A DNA stretch of 64,000 bases, from contig JBGVDD010000088.1 in assembly GCA_045119215.1 (NCBI GenBank), forward strand, positions 1 to 64,000. Direction: 5' to 3'. The first letter of the stretch is position 1. Each line of letters opens with the position of its first letter. The position numbers and the translations under genes are program-made. A model generated the notes under the pieces. It saw only the letters and a program-made list of their open reading frames with translations, had not been told where the DNA came from and searched no databases. This DNA comes from RUG11237 sp045119215. GTDB taxonomy: Bacteria > Bacillota > Clostridia > Lachnospirales > Lachnospiraceae. This document shows positions 7,185 through 15,700 of this stretch, in pieces.

Positions 7185-10100
7185 TTATTTGGGATTTTTA
7201 TCATTTAAGCTTTTTATTTGATCTATATAATGTTGCTTATGCAGTTTAGATTTGTGATTGATTTTTATGCTTATATCAGCGAGTGTTTCAACCAAAAATC
7301 TGTCCAACTTAGTTCCAAAGTATCTAAATTGATAATAATACATAAGTTTGAAAAATATAATTTTTAATAGAGCACTATCTTTTACTTGTCGTACATAAGC
7401 ACTTAATAAAGACTGTACTTTAGACAAACGCAAGTCGCACAAGGTGAAAAGACAGAAAAATTTATCGAAATCATCGACATCGGATCCATTATATATATCC
7501 TCTAAAACTTTCTTTAGTTTAACTGTCCCTATTGTATCTAAAGCAATATTTTGAATGGTTAATGGTAATGCGATTCTGATAAAATCACTTATAAATCGTT
7601 TTTGCTTCTCTTTTATTTTGATTTTGTCATCATCTTCTGCTTCAGATGAGAAATACTTTTTGAAAAACTCTTCAGAAAGTTCTTTCATAAGGGCTAACAT
7701 GATTCTTAGACCTAATAGAAAATCTTTGAATGCTTTCTCTTTAATATCATAATCTAATAGCTCGAGATTTTTTAAACAGCCACCATAAAGAATTAATGTA
7801 TCTACAAAAGAAGACATATCGGAATGTTCGGTGTTTTTATCTATTTTTTCGGGAAGATTACTTTCTGAAATGTCGGGAGTATCACTAATATTATCGCTCT
7901 CCGATTGAGAAAAGCGACTTTCTTCTAGCTTTTGAGCAAAAGTATCTTCGGGTAACGCAATAGTTAAACCAATATTATATTCCTTTAATACTTCTAACTT
8001 ATTGTCTAATACATCCATATATGAGTGTAATTCGCTTTGCAAAAAAGACATTAACATGACATCTTTTCGGTGCATTCCTGCATAGTATAAAAGTTCTTTT
8101 GTATAGTTTAAATAGTTTTTATTTGATAAAATGAATTTTAGAAATTCTGGTTCATCCTTAGCTTTTTTGGCTAGATAATATTCTACCATACAACTATATC
8201 TGAAAGTAACTATTCCTCTGGATTGTATTAAAACTCCATTATTAAAGAATATTTCACCAAATCCTGTTTCATTAGGTGTGAAACCAATCTTTGAATGATA
8301 TTCATTGATTATACGTTCAAACTCATCATTAGTAAAATAATATCGATTGTTTTGATTCATTTTAGTAACAATGTATATTAGAAAATCTTCTTTATCTTTG
8401 AAATCAAAAGTTTTAGAAAACAATTCTCCAGGGGAGTTTTTCTGTAATATTGTTTCCATAAATCTTTCCAAAACACTCACTTCATTTATTGGAGCAAAAT
8501 CAGTATTATCACAGAGAGATAATAGTAAAGATAAAACAAATGGAGTTTTAGGTAATGAGGTTTTTTTGAAACACATCATTATCTTGTCTACTAAAGATGC
8601 ATTTTCATTTGTTTCTGTAGGACAAACACAAGACTTAGTTATTGATCTTATTTGTGCCTTTGTTAAAGAACACATATATAATTTTTGATGTTCACACTCG
8701 GGAGTTAAAGGAGTCTCTCTAATAGCTCGAGCACTTACCACTTCTTTTTCTGCAAAGATGAACTTATTATTTGGATAAGTAGATATAAAAGTATCTATTA
8801 TTCCTTTTTGTTTCTCATTAATCATATCATAATCATCAAACATAATTACGCATTTCCCATTTTTAAGCAGAGTAATTATTTGATCTTTAGAATAAGAATC
8901 TCCAGAATCGCAGTATTCTTGTATAAAATTCAAGCACGCTCTTTCTATAATTGTTTTTCCTGTATAATCTATATTACTTGTATCAAGCAAAAATGGAACC
9001 ACTTTGTTTTCACTAAAATTTGTCAAATAGTATTTTACCAAATAACGTAACAATGTGGTTTTTCCAATTTCTTTTTTTCCTATTACCAAAATATTACTTG
9101 ATTTATCAGAACAAATATCGTCTAATGTAAAAGCTTCTTTGGAATTATTATCCTCAGCTTGAGCGAAAGTTTCTTTTTCATATTCTGAAAATTTACTTAA
9201 TATTGGAGGAATAAATAATTCTTCAAAAGAGCCTGTAAATTTTTCAGATGCTATATTGGATACAAAGAATCCATTAGCGTAATTTATAAATGATTTAGTT
9301 ATAGAACGAGAAATATTATATGATAATGCCAAAACATTATCTTTTTCTCCTAATACAGTTTGAAAAATGCCATTTTGAAAAACATTAGTTGCCGAGTCAT
9401 AACAATTACGAGGATAGTCCATATATCTTCTAAGTATTACTTTACACTCCTTGTTATACGGATTTATAGAAATCAAGGAATAACCATTATAAATATCGCT
9501 AGTATTATCAAACTTGCCACATGTATTGAATAAAGTTATTCCATTGTATGATAAATATGATTTAGCATCCGATTCATGTATATGACCGTTAAGTACTATA
9601 TCAAATGAGTTTATGCATTTTTCAATATGTGATTTATCGTCATCTAATAACCAATCCATAGGGTGATGAAATAAACAAATTTTTATATCTGAATCTTTTA
9701 TGGATTCATAACTGTTAACAATATTTTGTTTACCTATTATTAGCTTGCGTTTTTCCTCGCTTCCTTTGCCAGAAGATCTCCAGGCTGAATTAATACAAGC
9801 AAACCCCAATTTTAATCCATTGATTTCAACCATATGTGTATGATAAAAGGGAGTGGATTCTATTGGATTTGTAGCAAATAACTCTTCGAAATCATTTTGA
9901 AAGTAATTAATTCGTTTCAGTGCATGCGAAGTATCACCCTGCATAAATTCAGATATCTTATCTTCAGTAACCAACGTGTTGGATAAACCAGTTTCTATAT
10001 AGTCAACAATTTCATTTTTCTTTACTTCGTGATTGCCGGGTACGATAAATACCATATTTTCATCTATTTTTTGAGATTTTAATAGGGGTTGTATGAATTC

Positions 10101-10310
10101 ATCACAAATAATCTCTAATTCATCTTGTGAATTATCACCACTTTGTATTAGGTCGCCTGTTAAACAAATTATATTTACCGTTACATTATGTAGCTGTTTT
10201 AATGTTTCAATATCCTGTAACAATAAATTAACTAATCGTTTGATATTCGTTTTGCTATTTTTTGATGCATGAATATCTGACAAATGAAGAATCCCAATGT
10301 TCTGTTCCAT
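7185..10310 (-). CDS. Metallophosphoesterase fused to a NACHT/STAND-like NTPase
   Basis: A 1,041-residue protein. Residues about 5-300 form a calcineurin-like phosphoesterase with all its metal-binding blocks: LSDIHA (10-15), GDLIQSGD, GNHE, FHHP and NGHIHE. A P-loop follows at about 407-416 (GKKEIGKTTL), then a Walker B-like strand (CVIMFDDYDMI, about residue 487). The remaining 500 residues are helical and could be a sensor region. There is no signal peptide or membrane segment. The layout of an N-terminal nuclease/phosphatase effector, a central signalling NTPase and a long C-terminal sensor is that of STAND/NACHT-type antiphage proteins. The defence role is inferred. It stands alone in AT-rich DNA, opposite to the pcf operon. 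Confidence 0.7.
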   Translation of the reverse strand: MEQNIGILHLSDIHASKNSKTNIKRLVNLLLQDIETLKQLHNVTVNIICLTGDLIQSGDNSQDELEIICDEFIQPLLKSQKIDENMVFIVPGNHEVKKNEIVDYIETGLSNTLVTEDKISEFMQGDTSHALKRINYFQNDFEELFATNPIESTPFYHTHMVEINGLKLGFACINSAWRSSGKGSEEKRKLIIGKQNIVNSYESIKDSDIKICLFHHPMDWLLDDDKSHIEKCINSFDIVLNGHIHESDAKSYLSYNGITLFNTCGKFDNTSDIYNGYSLISINPYNKECKVILRRYMDYPRNCYDSATNVFQNGIFQTVLGEKDNVLALSYNISRSITKSFINYANGFFVSNIASEKFTGSFEELFIPPILSKFSEYEKETFAQAEDNNSKEAFTLDDICSDKSSNILVIGKKEIGKTTLLRYLVKYYLTNFSENKVVPFLLDTSNIDYTGKTIIERACLNFIQEYCDSGDSYSKDQIITLLKNGKCVIMFDDYDMINEKQKGIIDTFISTYPNNKFIFAEKEVVSARAIRETPLTPECEHQKLYMCSLTKAQIRSITKSCVCPTETNENASLVDKIMMCFKKTSLPKTPFVLSLLLSLCDNTDFAPINEVSVLERFMETILQKNSPGELFSKTFDFKDKEDFLIYIVTKMNQNNRYYFTNDEFERIINEYHSKIGFTPNETGFGEIFFNNGVLIQSRGIVTFRYSCMVEYYLAKKAKDEPEFLKFILSNKNYLNYTKELLYYAGMHRKDVMLMSFLQSELHSYMDVLDNKLEVLKEYNIGLTIALPEDTFAQKLEESRFSQSESDNISDTPDISESNLPEKIDKNTEHSDMSSFVDTLILYGGCLKNLELLDYDIKEKAFKDFLLGLRIMLALMKELSEEFFKKYFSSEAEDDDKIKIKEKQKRFISDFIRIALPLTIQNIALDTIGTVKLKKVLEDIYNGSDVDDFDKFFCLFTLCDLRLSKVQSLLSAYVRQVKDSALLKIIFFKLMYYYQFRYFGTKLDRFLVETLADISIKINHKSKLHKQHYIDQIKSLNDKNPK

Positions 10311-10372
10311 TTTTTAACCGTCCTTTTTTATTTTATTGATTTATTTTATTTATAATAATAGAGAGGTAATAT

Positions 10373-10543
10373 ATGAGCGCATTTACTCTTTTTAATGAAT
10401 TGACAAATTGTAAATCATCAGGTTTAGCAAAAAAAATACTAATAGCTAAAAGAAATACTAGGGATTTATACCAAGTTATACAGAAAAATGATCCACAGTA
10501 TAAGAAACTAAAAATATTTGTATTGGAAAACCAGATAAAATAA
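10373..10543 (+). CDS. Possible 56-residue small protein
   Basis: The frame MSAFTLFNELTNCKSSGLAKKILIAKRN... starts 6 nt after GAGAGG and runs to a TAA at 10541. It is basic, soluble and divergent from the metallophosphoesterase gene, whose start is only 62 bp away. Nothing is known of it. It might be a partner of the neighbouring fusion protein or a chance frame in AT-rich DNA. Confidence 0.4.
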   Translation: MSAFTLFNELTNCKSSGLAKKILIAKRNTRDLYQVIQKNDPQYKKLKIFVLENQIK

Positions 10544-10550
10544 AATATGC

Positions 10551-10593
10551 CTATATAATATATAATACCATTTTTTTAGATAAAATTCTTCAA
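10551..10593 (-). repeat. AT-rich spaced motif, copy 1
   Basis: Reads CTATATAATATATAATACC, then 12 nt, then AAAATTCTTCAA on the + strand. It is one of five copies with exactly 12 nt between TACC and AAAATTCTTCAA (others at 10776, 28113, 59304 and 61241). Confidence 0.6.
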
Positions 10594-10672
10594 AATTTTC
10601 AAAAAAAATTAAATTTTTATAAATAAATATAATTTTCATCATAATATAGTTTAGTTATAGATTAATATTTGG

Positions 10673-10704
10673 CAAGGAGAGTACAAAAACTCTCCTTGTT
10701 TTTT
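10673..10704 (+). terminator. Rho-independent terminator
   Basis: CAAGGAGAGT pairs with ACTCTCCTTG and is followed by T6. It is very similar to the terminator at 6999-7029, and the metallophosphoesterase cargo lies between them. Confidence 0.75.
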
Positions 10705-10775
10705 GTTAATGGACATTATTATAATTAGCAAATCTTTTCTACAAAAAGGCATAAATACGTATTTATTTCGACTTT

Positions 10776-10813
10776 TTGAAGAATTTTGTTGAAAAAAGAG
10801 GTAATATATATTG
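10776..10813 (+). repeat. AT-rich spaced motif, copy 2
   Basis: TTGAAGAATTTT, 12 nt, then GGTAATATATA on the + strand, about 110 bp before the 825-residue membrane protein gene. See copy 1. Confidence 0.6.
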
Positions 10814-10925
10814 AATATTTTTTTGTAAAAATATATTAACATTTTGTCGAAATTAGTGTATAATATTTACAATAAGGGAACTATATAAAAAATAACATAA
10901 TCAAAATAATTTATGGAGGAATAGA

Positions 10926-13403
10926 ATGATAAATATTAAGTTGTATTGGATATTGCGCTCATGGTGGCGAAACATAATTTTCAAAATAAAAAAAGCATCA
11001 TATATTGTTAGACGCAAATATGAAAATCAAAAAAGAACGAAATCTTTTTCTTTATTAATATTGAAAATGATTATAAAAAAGCTCGCATTGTCATGTATAA
11101 TATGTATTTCTTTCATTCAAATAGATAAATTAATCTTAGATATTACGAAAACAGAGGCTTTGGATAATCAACTATTTCTTGATATAGTAATTGGTGGAAT
11201 CGGTGTGTCAGGCGTAATATTAGGTTTATATTGTTCCAACACGATATCTATTTTTTCTTCAAAATATACGAATGCTCCTGAAAGCATTAGTAAATTATAT
11301 CAGCAAGATATTCTTACAAACAAGTGTATTAAACAAATAGTTGGGTACATAACCCTTTGCATTGTACTACTTGTTGTATGTATATCAAAAACCGATTTTT
11401 ATTATGCCACCGTAGGGTTACTGCTTTTTTTGACCATTAGAACAATTATAACATTTAGTGTAGCAGGGAATAGAGCTTTTGATTTTTCCAACACTTATAG
11501 AATAGCCGATTTAGTTTATCCAGAGCTATATAGCTCTATAAAAAAGCTATCGAATAGAAACTCTATTCATTGTGATGAAAATTTTCAAAATCATTATCGC
11601 AAAATATGTTCCAAGCAATTAGATATATTGAATGATATAGCAATTTATAATGAAACTAGCGCTGCCACTCAGACGGCAGCAGTGATTCCTTTTTTAAACG
11701 CTAATGTTGGTATGTTGTTTTTTTATCTGAAAAATAAACCCTCTATACATTATTCTTCTTATTGGTTTTCAGATAAAACTAAATATCAACAGTGGCATAT
11801 TGCTTCTGACACTGAAACATCAATGTATGTTAGATATGGGCGTATGCTAGAACCTCACAAAGAAAAAGATTATTCTTGGTTTGAATCTAAAATTGAAGAA
11901 ATTAATAGTGCTTCTTTAGCAATGCTGATTAAATCTTCTGATTATACATCGATTTATAGCTTTTTGGTGTTGCTTAGTAATGTGCCAAATGAAATAGTTC
12001 AAAAATCATCATTGGATTATTGGGCAAAATACATATTATCTTTAAGATCAAAAATTTTACCTATAATTGTGAATGATAAAGAAAAGGACGATACAAACTC
12101 GACTATCATAGGAGTAACTGATGCGTACGCAGTTCTTATCTTTAACACAATAATGAATATTTGTGAATATATAGATAAATTAGACATTGCGCAAGAACTT
12201 TCATATGCTGTGGAAATTGCATCCGCTTCAAACTATGAAGATATTGACTTTAAAAAAGCAGTACATCTTAATTCAAAGAGAATCGATATTTTTTATAACT
12301 CTATTCTAACTGAAAGGAAAATTGAAAAAGAAAAAATTACACCCGATTGGTACATAGAGCAAGTAGTTTCAAAAGAAATATTTGATCATATAAATTATCT
12401 AAGCAATCAACTTTTTTTCTTATATTCTGAAGCATATAGCATTGGAGAAACGCTGTTAGAAAACAAGTGTTATTATTCAGCTGCGATATGGTTTTCACGA
12501 TTAACAGAAATTTATGCGAAGATTTCGAACAAGCAAACATTCGCAAAATTTGAAGCTATAGAATCTGAATTAATTGTTAAGAAAAGAGATTCCGAAGTGA
12601 TTTGGAATGAGTCTAATATTACCCGAAATGCTGAAAGTATACAAAGGTTATCAGCTCAATCTATTCACTCTTTAAAAAAATGTAGTAGTATATTTGCATT
12701 AACTCATAGTGACAATAGAACAAATTTTCCCGATCTTTTAGGTTATTCGTATAATTTGATTTGTGATTCTTTGATTAAATCTATTGTCGAAAACGATTAT
12801 GAAACATTTGCTTCATTATACGATGGCTTTTTAGGAACGACACTATTATATCAAGAATATATTAGAGCCGATTTGGCCAATCCGATAAATAACTATAATC
12901 GTCAATTTGCCTTTGGAGTATTTGCTTCACCTATAGTTGAATTTTCTATGATAAGCGGACTCGCAATTCTATGGGGAGAGTTTATAGATGCAGAGGAATG
13001 GAGAACGGCAGTAGAAAAAGAGCTTGATCCTTATAAAGACACAAATGATGCAAACAAATATGGTATTTTACCCAAAATTATCAGCACCATTAAAGCTCAT
13101 AAATCAATTCGATTTGGAATTGGAAATAGAGATACCATACAGATTGGATGGGAACAATCGGTATCTAGAGCAATCCGAAATCATCCCAATTACAAAGAGG
13201 AATATGGAAATCATTTTGATAAATATGTAAAAAGCAATAGTAAGATTTTTTCTGCATTTTCCAGACATCACCTTGCGGATTTAGGTGTTTTAGAAGATAC
13301 AGAGGAGTTATATTTGGTACTCTGCATTAATCCTTATGTGAAAGATGAGGAAAAATATCATACTACTTCCAAGTGGGAGGAGATGATAAATGATGAGAAA
13401 TAA
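10926..13403 (+). CDS. Large protein with N-terminal membrane segments, unknown family
   Basis: An 825-residue protein starting after TATGGAGGAATAG. After a basic N-terminus, hydrophobic stretches occur near residues 55-72, 85-110, 138-155 and 160-180, so about four membrane spans are likely. The remaining 640 residues look soluble, helical and cytoplasmic, without a recognised catalytic motif. The stop overlaps the start of the 305-residue gene by 14 bp, so the two make a coupled pair. Isolated two-gene membrane-plus-soluble cassettes in AT-rich cargo are often defence systems, but that is inference. I do not recognise the family. Confidence 0.65.
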   Translation: MINIKLYWILRSWWRNIIFKIKKASYIVRRKYENQKRTKSFSLLILKMIIKKLALSCIICISFIQIDKLILDITKTEALDNQLFLDIVIGGIGVSGVILGLYCSNTISIFSSKYTNAPESISKLYQQDILTNKCIKQIVGYITLCIVLLVVCISKTDFYYATVGLLLFLTIRTIITFSVAGNRAFDFSNTYRIADLVYPELYSSIKKLSNRNSIHCDENFQNHYRKICSKQLDILNDIAIYNETSAATQTAAVIPFLNANVGMLFFYLKNKPSIHYSSYWFSDKTKYQQWHIASDTETSMYVRYGRMLEPHKEKDYSWFESKIEEINSASLAMLIKSSDYTSIYSFLVLLSNVPNEIVQKSSLDYWAKYILSLRSKILPIIVNDKEKDDTNSTIIGVTDAYAVLIFNTIMNICEYIDKLDIAQELSYAVEIASASNYEDIDFKKAVHLNSKRIDIFYNSILTERKIEKEKITPDWYIEQVVSKEIFDHINYLSNQLFFLYSEAYSIGETLLENKCYYSAAIWFSRLTEIYAKISNKQTFAKFEAIESELIVKKRDSEVIWNESNITRNAESIQRLSAQSIHSLKKCSSIFALTHSDNRTNFPDLLGYSYNLICDSLIKSIVENDYETFASLYDGFLGTTLLYQEYIRADLANPINNYNRQFAFGVFASPIVEFSMISGLAILWGEFIDAEEWRTAVEKELDPYKDTNDANKYGILPKIISTIKAHKSIRFGIGNRDTIQIGWEQSVSRAIRNHPNYKEEYGNHFDKYVKSNSKIFSAFSRHHLADLGVLEDTEELYLVLCINPYVKDEEKYHTTSKWEEMINDEK

Positions 13404-14307
13404 CAACTTAACCCACGAAAGAAAATCACCATATGGTATAAGAATTCATAAAGATGGCTCTATATTTGATTTATTTTCATCTACATTTGTGCGAGATATT
13501 AAAATTCATTTTTCGTCAGTGTTCTCTACATCTTTCAATAGTCATGGATTCTACACCGTAGATAGTCAAGATGAAAGGCTAAAAGAATTATTGTCTTTTG
13601 AAGATCATTGGTTTTTGGAGTATGACTTCGATAAAATACTTTCATCAATAATGCACAATCTTATTTTTGCAAACAAGACATTTGTAGAAATAGCTTTTTC
13701 GAAGAATGAAACGAATGAAATCGCAGGGATATCAATTATTCCATTTGATGCTATAAAAATGATATCATTTAAAAGATATTCCTGGTTTTTATCCTATCAC
13801 GAAGCAAATAGAAAATTAGCTATCTTTAAAATCGATAAAAACAAGTATATTGAGATAGGTGCTAAAGAATTAGGCTTGAGAAATAATGCGCTAAAAAGAA
13901 TAACCAAAAAACTGAAAAGACTTGACATTACTTCATATTCTATTTTTATTAATGATGAAATGGGTAATAAAGTGCCTTTTGATGACTATAAAAGAAAACA
14001 AGAGTATTTGATGCTTAAGTATCCAAAGGAAATTGGATGGGTTAGTGGTATAGACAATGCTTATTTAAATGAAAGCTATTCGCTTTTTAGACTTGTAAAG
14101 CTGAGAGAATTTCAATTAAAATGTCTTTTGCTTTTCATTGAGAAAATTAATTTTGGTTTAAACAATGTTAGTGAAATAACCAAAGTAACTGGTACTATAA
14201 AAACAACGGTACAATTTCCTGAATATACAAAGGAATGGGGAAGATATCAAAACGGAGAAATATCCACAAAGGAACTTACCGATATTATTTTTCCAAAATA
14301 TAAATAG
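13390..14307 (+). CDS. Hypothetical protein coupled to the membrane protein
   Basis: A 305-residue protein starting at ATGATG after GGAGGAGATGATAA, inside the end of the previous gene. It is soluble. The stretch 'ILSSIMHNLIFANKTFVEIAFSKN' followed by 'ISIIPFDAIKMISF' vaguely recalls phage portal proteins, but I would not assign that. It ends at the border with the GC-richer minus-strand block. Confidence 0.6.
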   Translation: MMRNNNLTHERKSPYGIRIHKDGSIFDLFSSTFVRDIKIHFSSVFSTSFNSHGFYTVDSQDERLKELLSFEDHWFLEYDFDKILSSIMHNLIFANKTFVEIAFSKNETNEIAGISIIPFDAIKMISFKRYSWFLSYHEANRKLAIFKIDKNKYIEIGAKELGLRNNALKRITKKLKRLDITSYSIFINDEMGNKVPFDDYKRKQEYLMLKYPKEIGWVSGIDNAYLNESYSLFRLVKLREFQLKCLLLFIEKINFGLNNVSEITKVTGTIKTTVQFPEYTKEWGRYQNGEISTKELTDIIFPKYK

Positions 14308-14396
14308 ATCTAAGAATTATATATTTTGAAATAAAACACATTATAGTAGTATTTTTATACCTCAAAACTACCCTAATATCCCTCTTGTGAGTATAC

Positions 14397-14586
14397 GGCG
14401 TGTGCTTGTCTTGATACAAGTCGGCGTCGCTTCGCTCCGCCGAAGACAAGCACACGCCACCATAAAACCGAAATGGAACTAAAGAAACGCAATATCGACA
14501 AATAACGGGCGGCGGCGCTAGACCGCTTGCCGACTCGCCCGTTGTTTCTTCTGTCGATTAAAAGTTGCGTTGTTAAAACTTTAGTT
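14397..14586. other. Replication-origin-like cluster of nested hairpins
   Basis: The intergenic stretch 14308-14608 holds two large structures just past the end of the HUH rep gene. The first is a perfect 16-bp stem, GGCGTGTGCTTGTCTT (14397-14412) with its complement at 14443-14458, enclosing a CGGCG/CGCCG inner hairpin. At the top of the stem lies CTTGATA (14410-14416) within CTTGATACAAG, the same core as the nick site of phiX174/pC194-family replicons. The second (14477-14586) nests AACTAAAG, AACGCAA, TCGACA and AACGGGC with their complements in order. A double-strand origin plus single-strand origin or packaging hairpin would fit. Confidence 0.6.
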
Positions 14587-14608
14587 GTAATGCCATTTAC
14601 AGCGGTTC

Positions 14609-15655
14609 TTATTCATAGGCTTTACGAAGCTGCTTGATCGTGTCGGAGCTAACCGGTCCGACAAGTATTCCATCGTCAAAGCACATAAAGTCATCGTAAA
14701 GCAGGAGCTTATTTTCTTCCTGACCAATAAAGCATACGACGTCATTTTCCATTATGTCGGATATGAAATATGGAGGAAGCCCCTTTGAGTAAACTATTTT
14801 CTCGCCGGACTTTTCTATGTATTTCATAAGATACGCGAGGGACGAGCCGATTGAAGCTTTATCCTCTATGGGCTCAAAGTCATTTCGCCCGAACCTTTCT
14901 TCAAAATATGTATTGGTAAAGATTTCTACCATACGTTTTTTGTTGAAGTTGTAATCCTTACGAGTGCATAAGAGTCCCGGCATCGTTTCCTCGGGTATAT
15001 AGAATATACCGTGAAAGTGCAGTCTTTTCTTCTTCGGGGATCTCTCCCATACTCCTATATACTTCCAGCCCTTGCGATTCGTTAGATTTGCGAGGCATTT
15101 TTTTAATGTCTTTTTGAAACTATCCTCTGTATGCCGCGAACCGTCGTATGTAAAGGTGCAAAAGTAATTAAACTCCTGCAAATTAGCTTTGCGAGTCATC
15201 CTTATACGCCTGCACATCAGATTTCTTGCCTTGCGTTCAAGATTTATTTGCACGTAAGCCTTTGTTTTTTCTTCGTCCATAAAGTACGGTCGCATAGCAT
15301 CAATAATACTCTTGCGCCGTTGGTACTTTGGAAGGGACAGACTCTTTTTATATGCTTCCTCAAATATCTCTTTGCGAGTTGCAAAGCGTTTCGGTTTTTC
15401 GGATTCTTTGGATACCTCGGTGGATACTTCGATATTCGCAGCTTCTGTGTGATCATCAGTATTTTCAGCAGCAGGAAAAGGCACGTCAACTATATCTGTC
15501 GGCGTGCTATTTTCTTGCGGCTTATCGCTGATGGGCTCCTTAACCACAACGTATTCTTCATAGGTAACGGAGCGCTTGTTTGATGGTCTCGTCGTGTGCG
15601 GAATCGCTATATAGTGACTCCCATCAAAATAGACCTTTGCTTCAGCATAAGCCAT
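14609..15655 (-). CDS. HUH rolling-circle replication initiator
   Basis: A 348-residue protein. Residues 1-100 are a variable, charged leader. The core then shows the three HUH endonuclease blocks: motif I 'NYFCTFTYD', motif II 'KKRLHFHGIFY' (His-hydrophobic-His metal ligands) and motif III 'LAYLMKYIEKSGE', which has a Tyr-x-x-Lys-Tyr arrangement suited to strand nicking. Such proteins start rolling-circle replication of plasmids and filamentous phages. The gene ends 22 bp before the origin-like hairpins. The start follows AAGGAGGTCT, and its C-terminal region is conserved enough that no frame break is seen. Confidence 0.8.
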   Translation of the reverse strand: MAYAEAKVYFDGSHYIAIPHTTRPSNKRSVTYEEYVVVKEPISDKPQENSTPTDIVDVPFPAAENTDDHTEAANIEVSTEVSKESEKPKRFATRKEIFEEAYKKSLSLPKYQRRKSIIDAMRPYFMDEEKTKAYVQINLERKARNLMCRRIRMTRKANLQEFNYFCTFTYDGSRHTEDSFKKTLKKCLANLTNRKGWKYIGVWERSPKKKRLHFHGIFYIPEETMPGLLCTRKDYNFNKKRMVEIFTNTYFEERFGRNDFEPIEDKASIGSSLAYLMKYIEKSGEKIVYSKGLPPYFISDIMENDVVCFIGQEENKLLLYDDFMCFDDGILVGPVSSDTIKQLRKAYE

Positions 15656-15700
15656 AGACCTCCTTTTTATCGCAGACCTTTGGATTTAACTGTAACGCCA

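Noticed and set aside
13390..14307. Phage portal protein
   Set aside because: The resemblance is limited to one hydrophobic stretch and no other phage structural gene is nearby.
15131..15583. 150-codon + strand frame opposite rep
   Set aside because: It lies wholly antisense to the HUH initiator, whose motifs are clear. No ribosome binding site.
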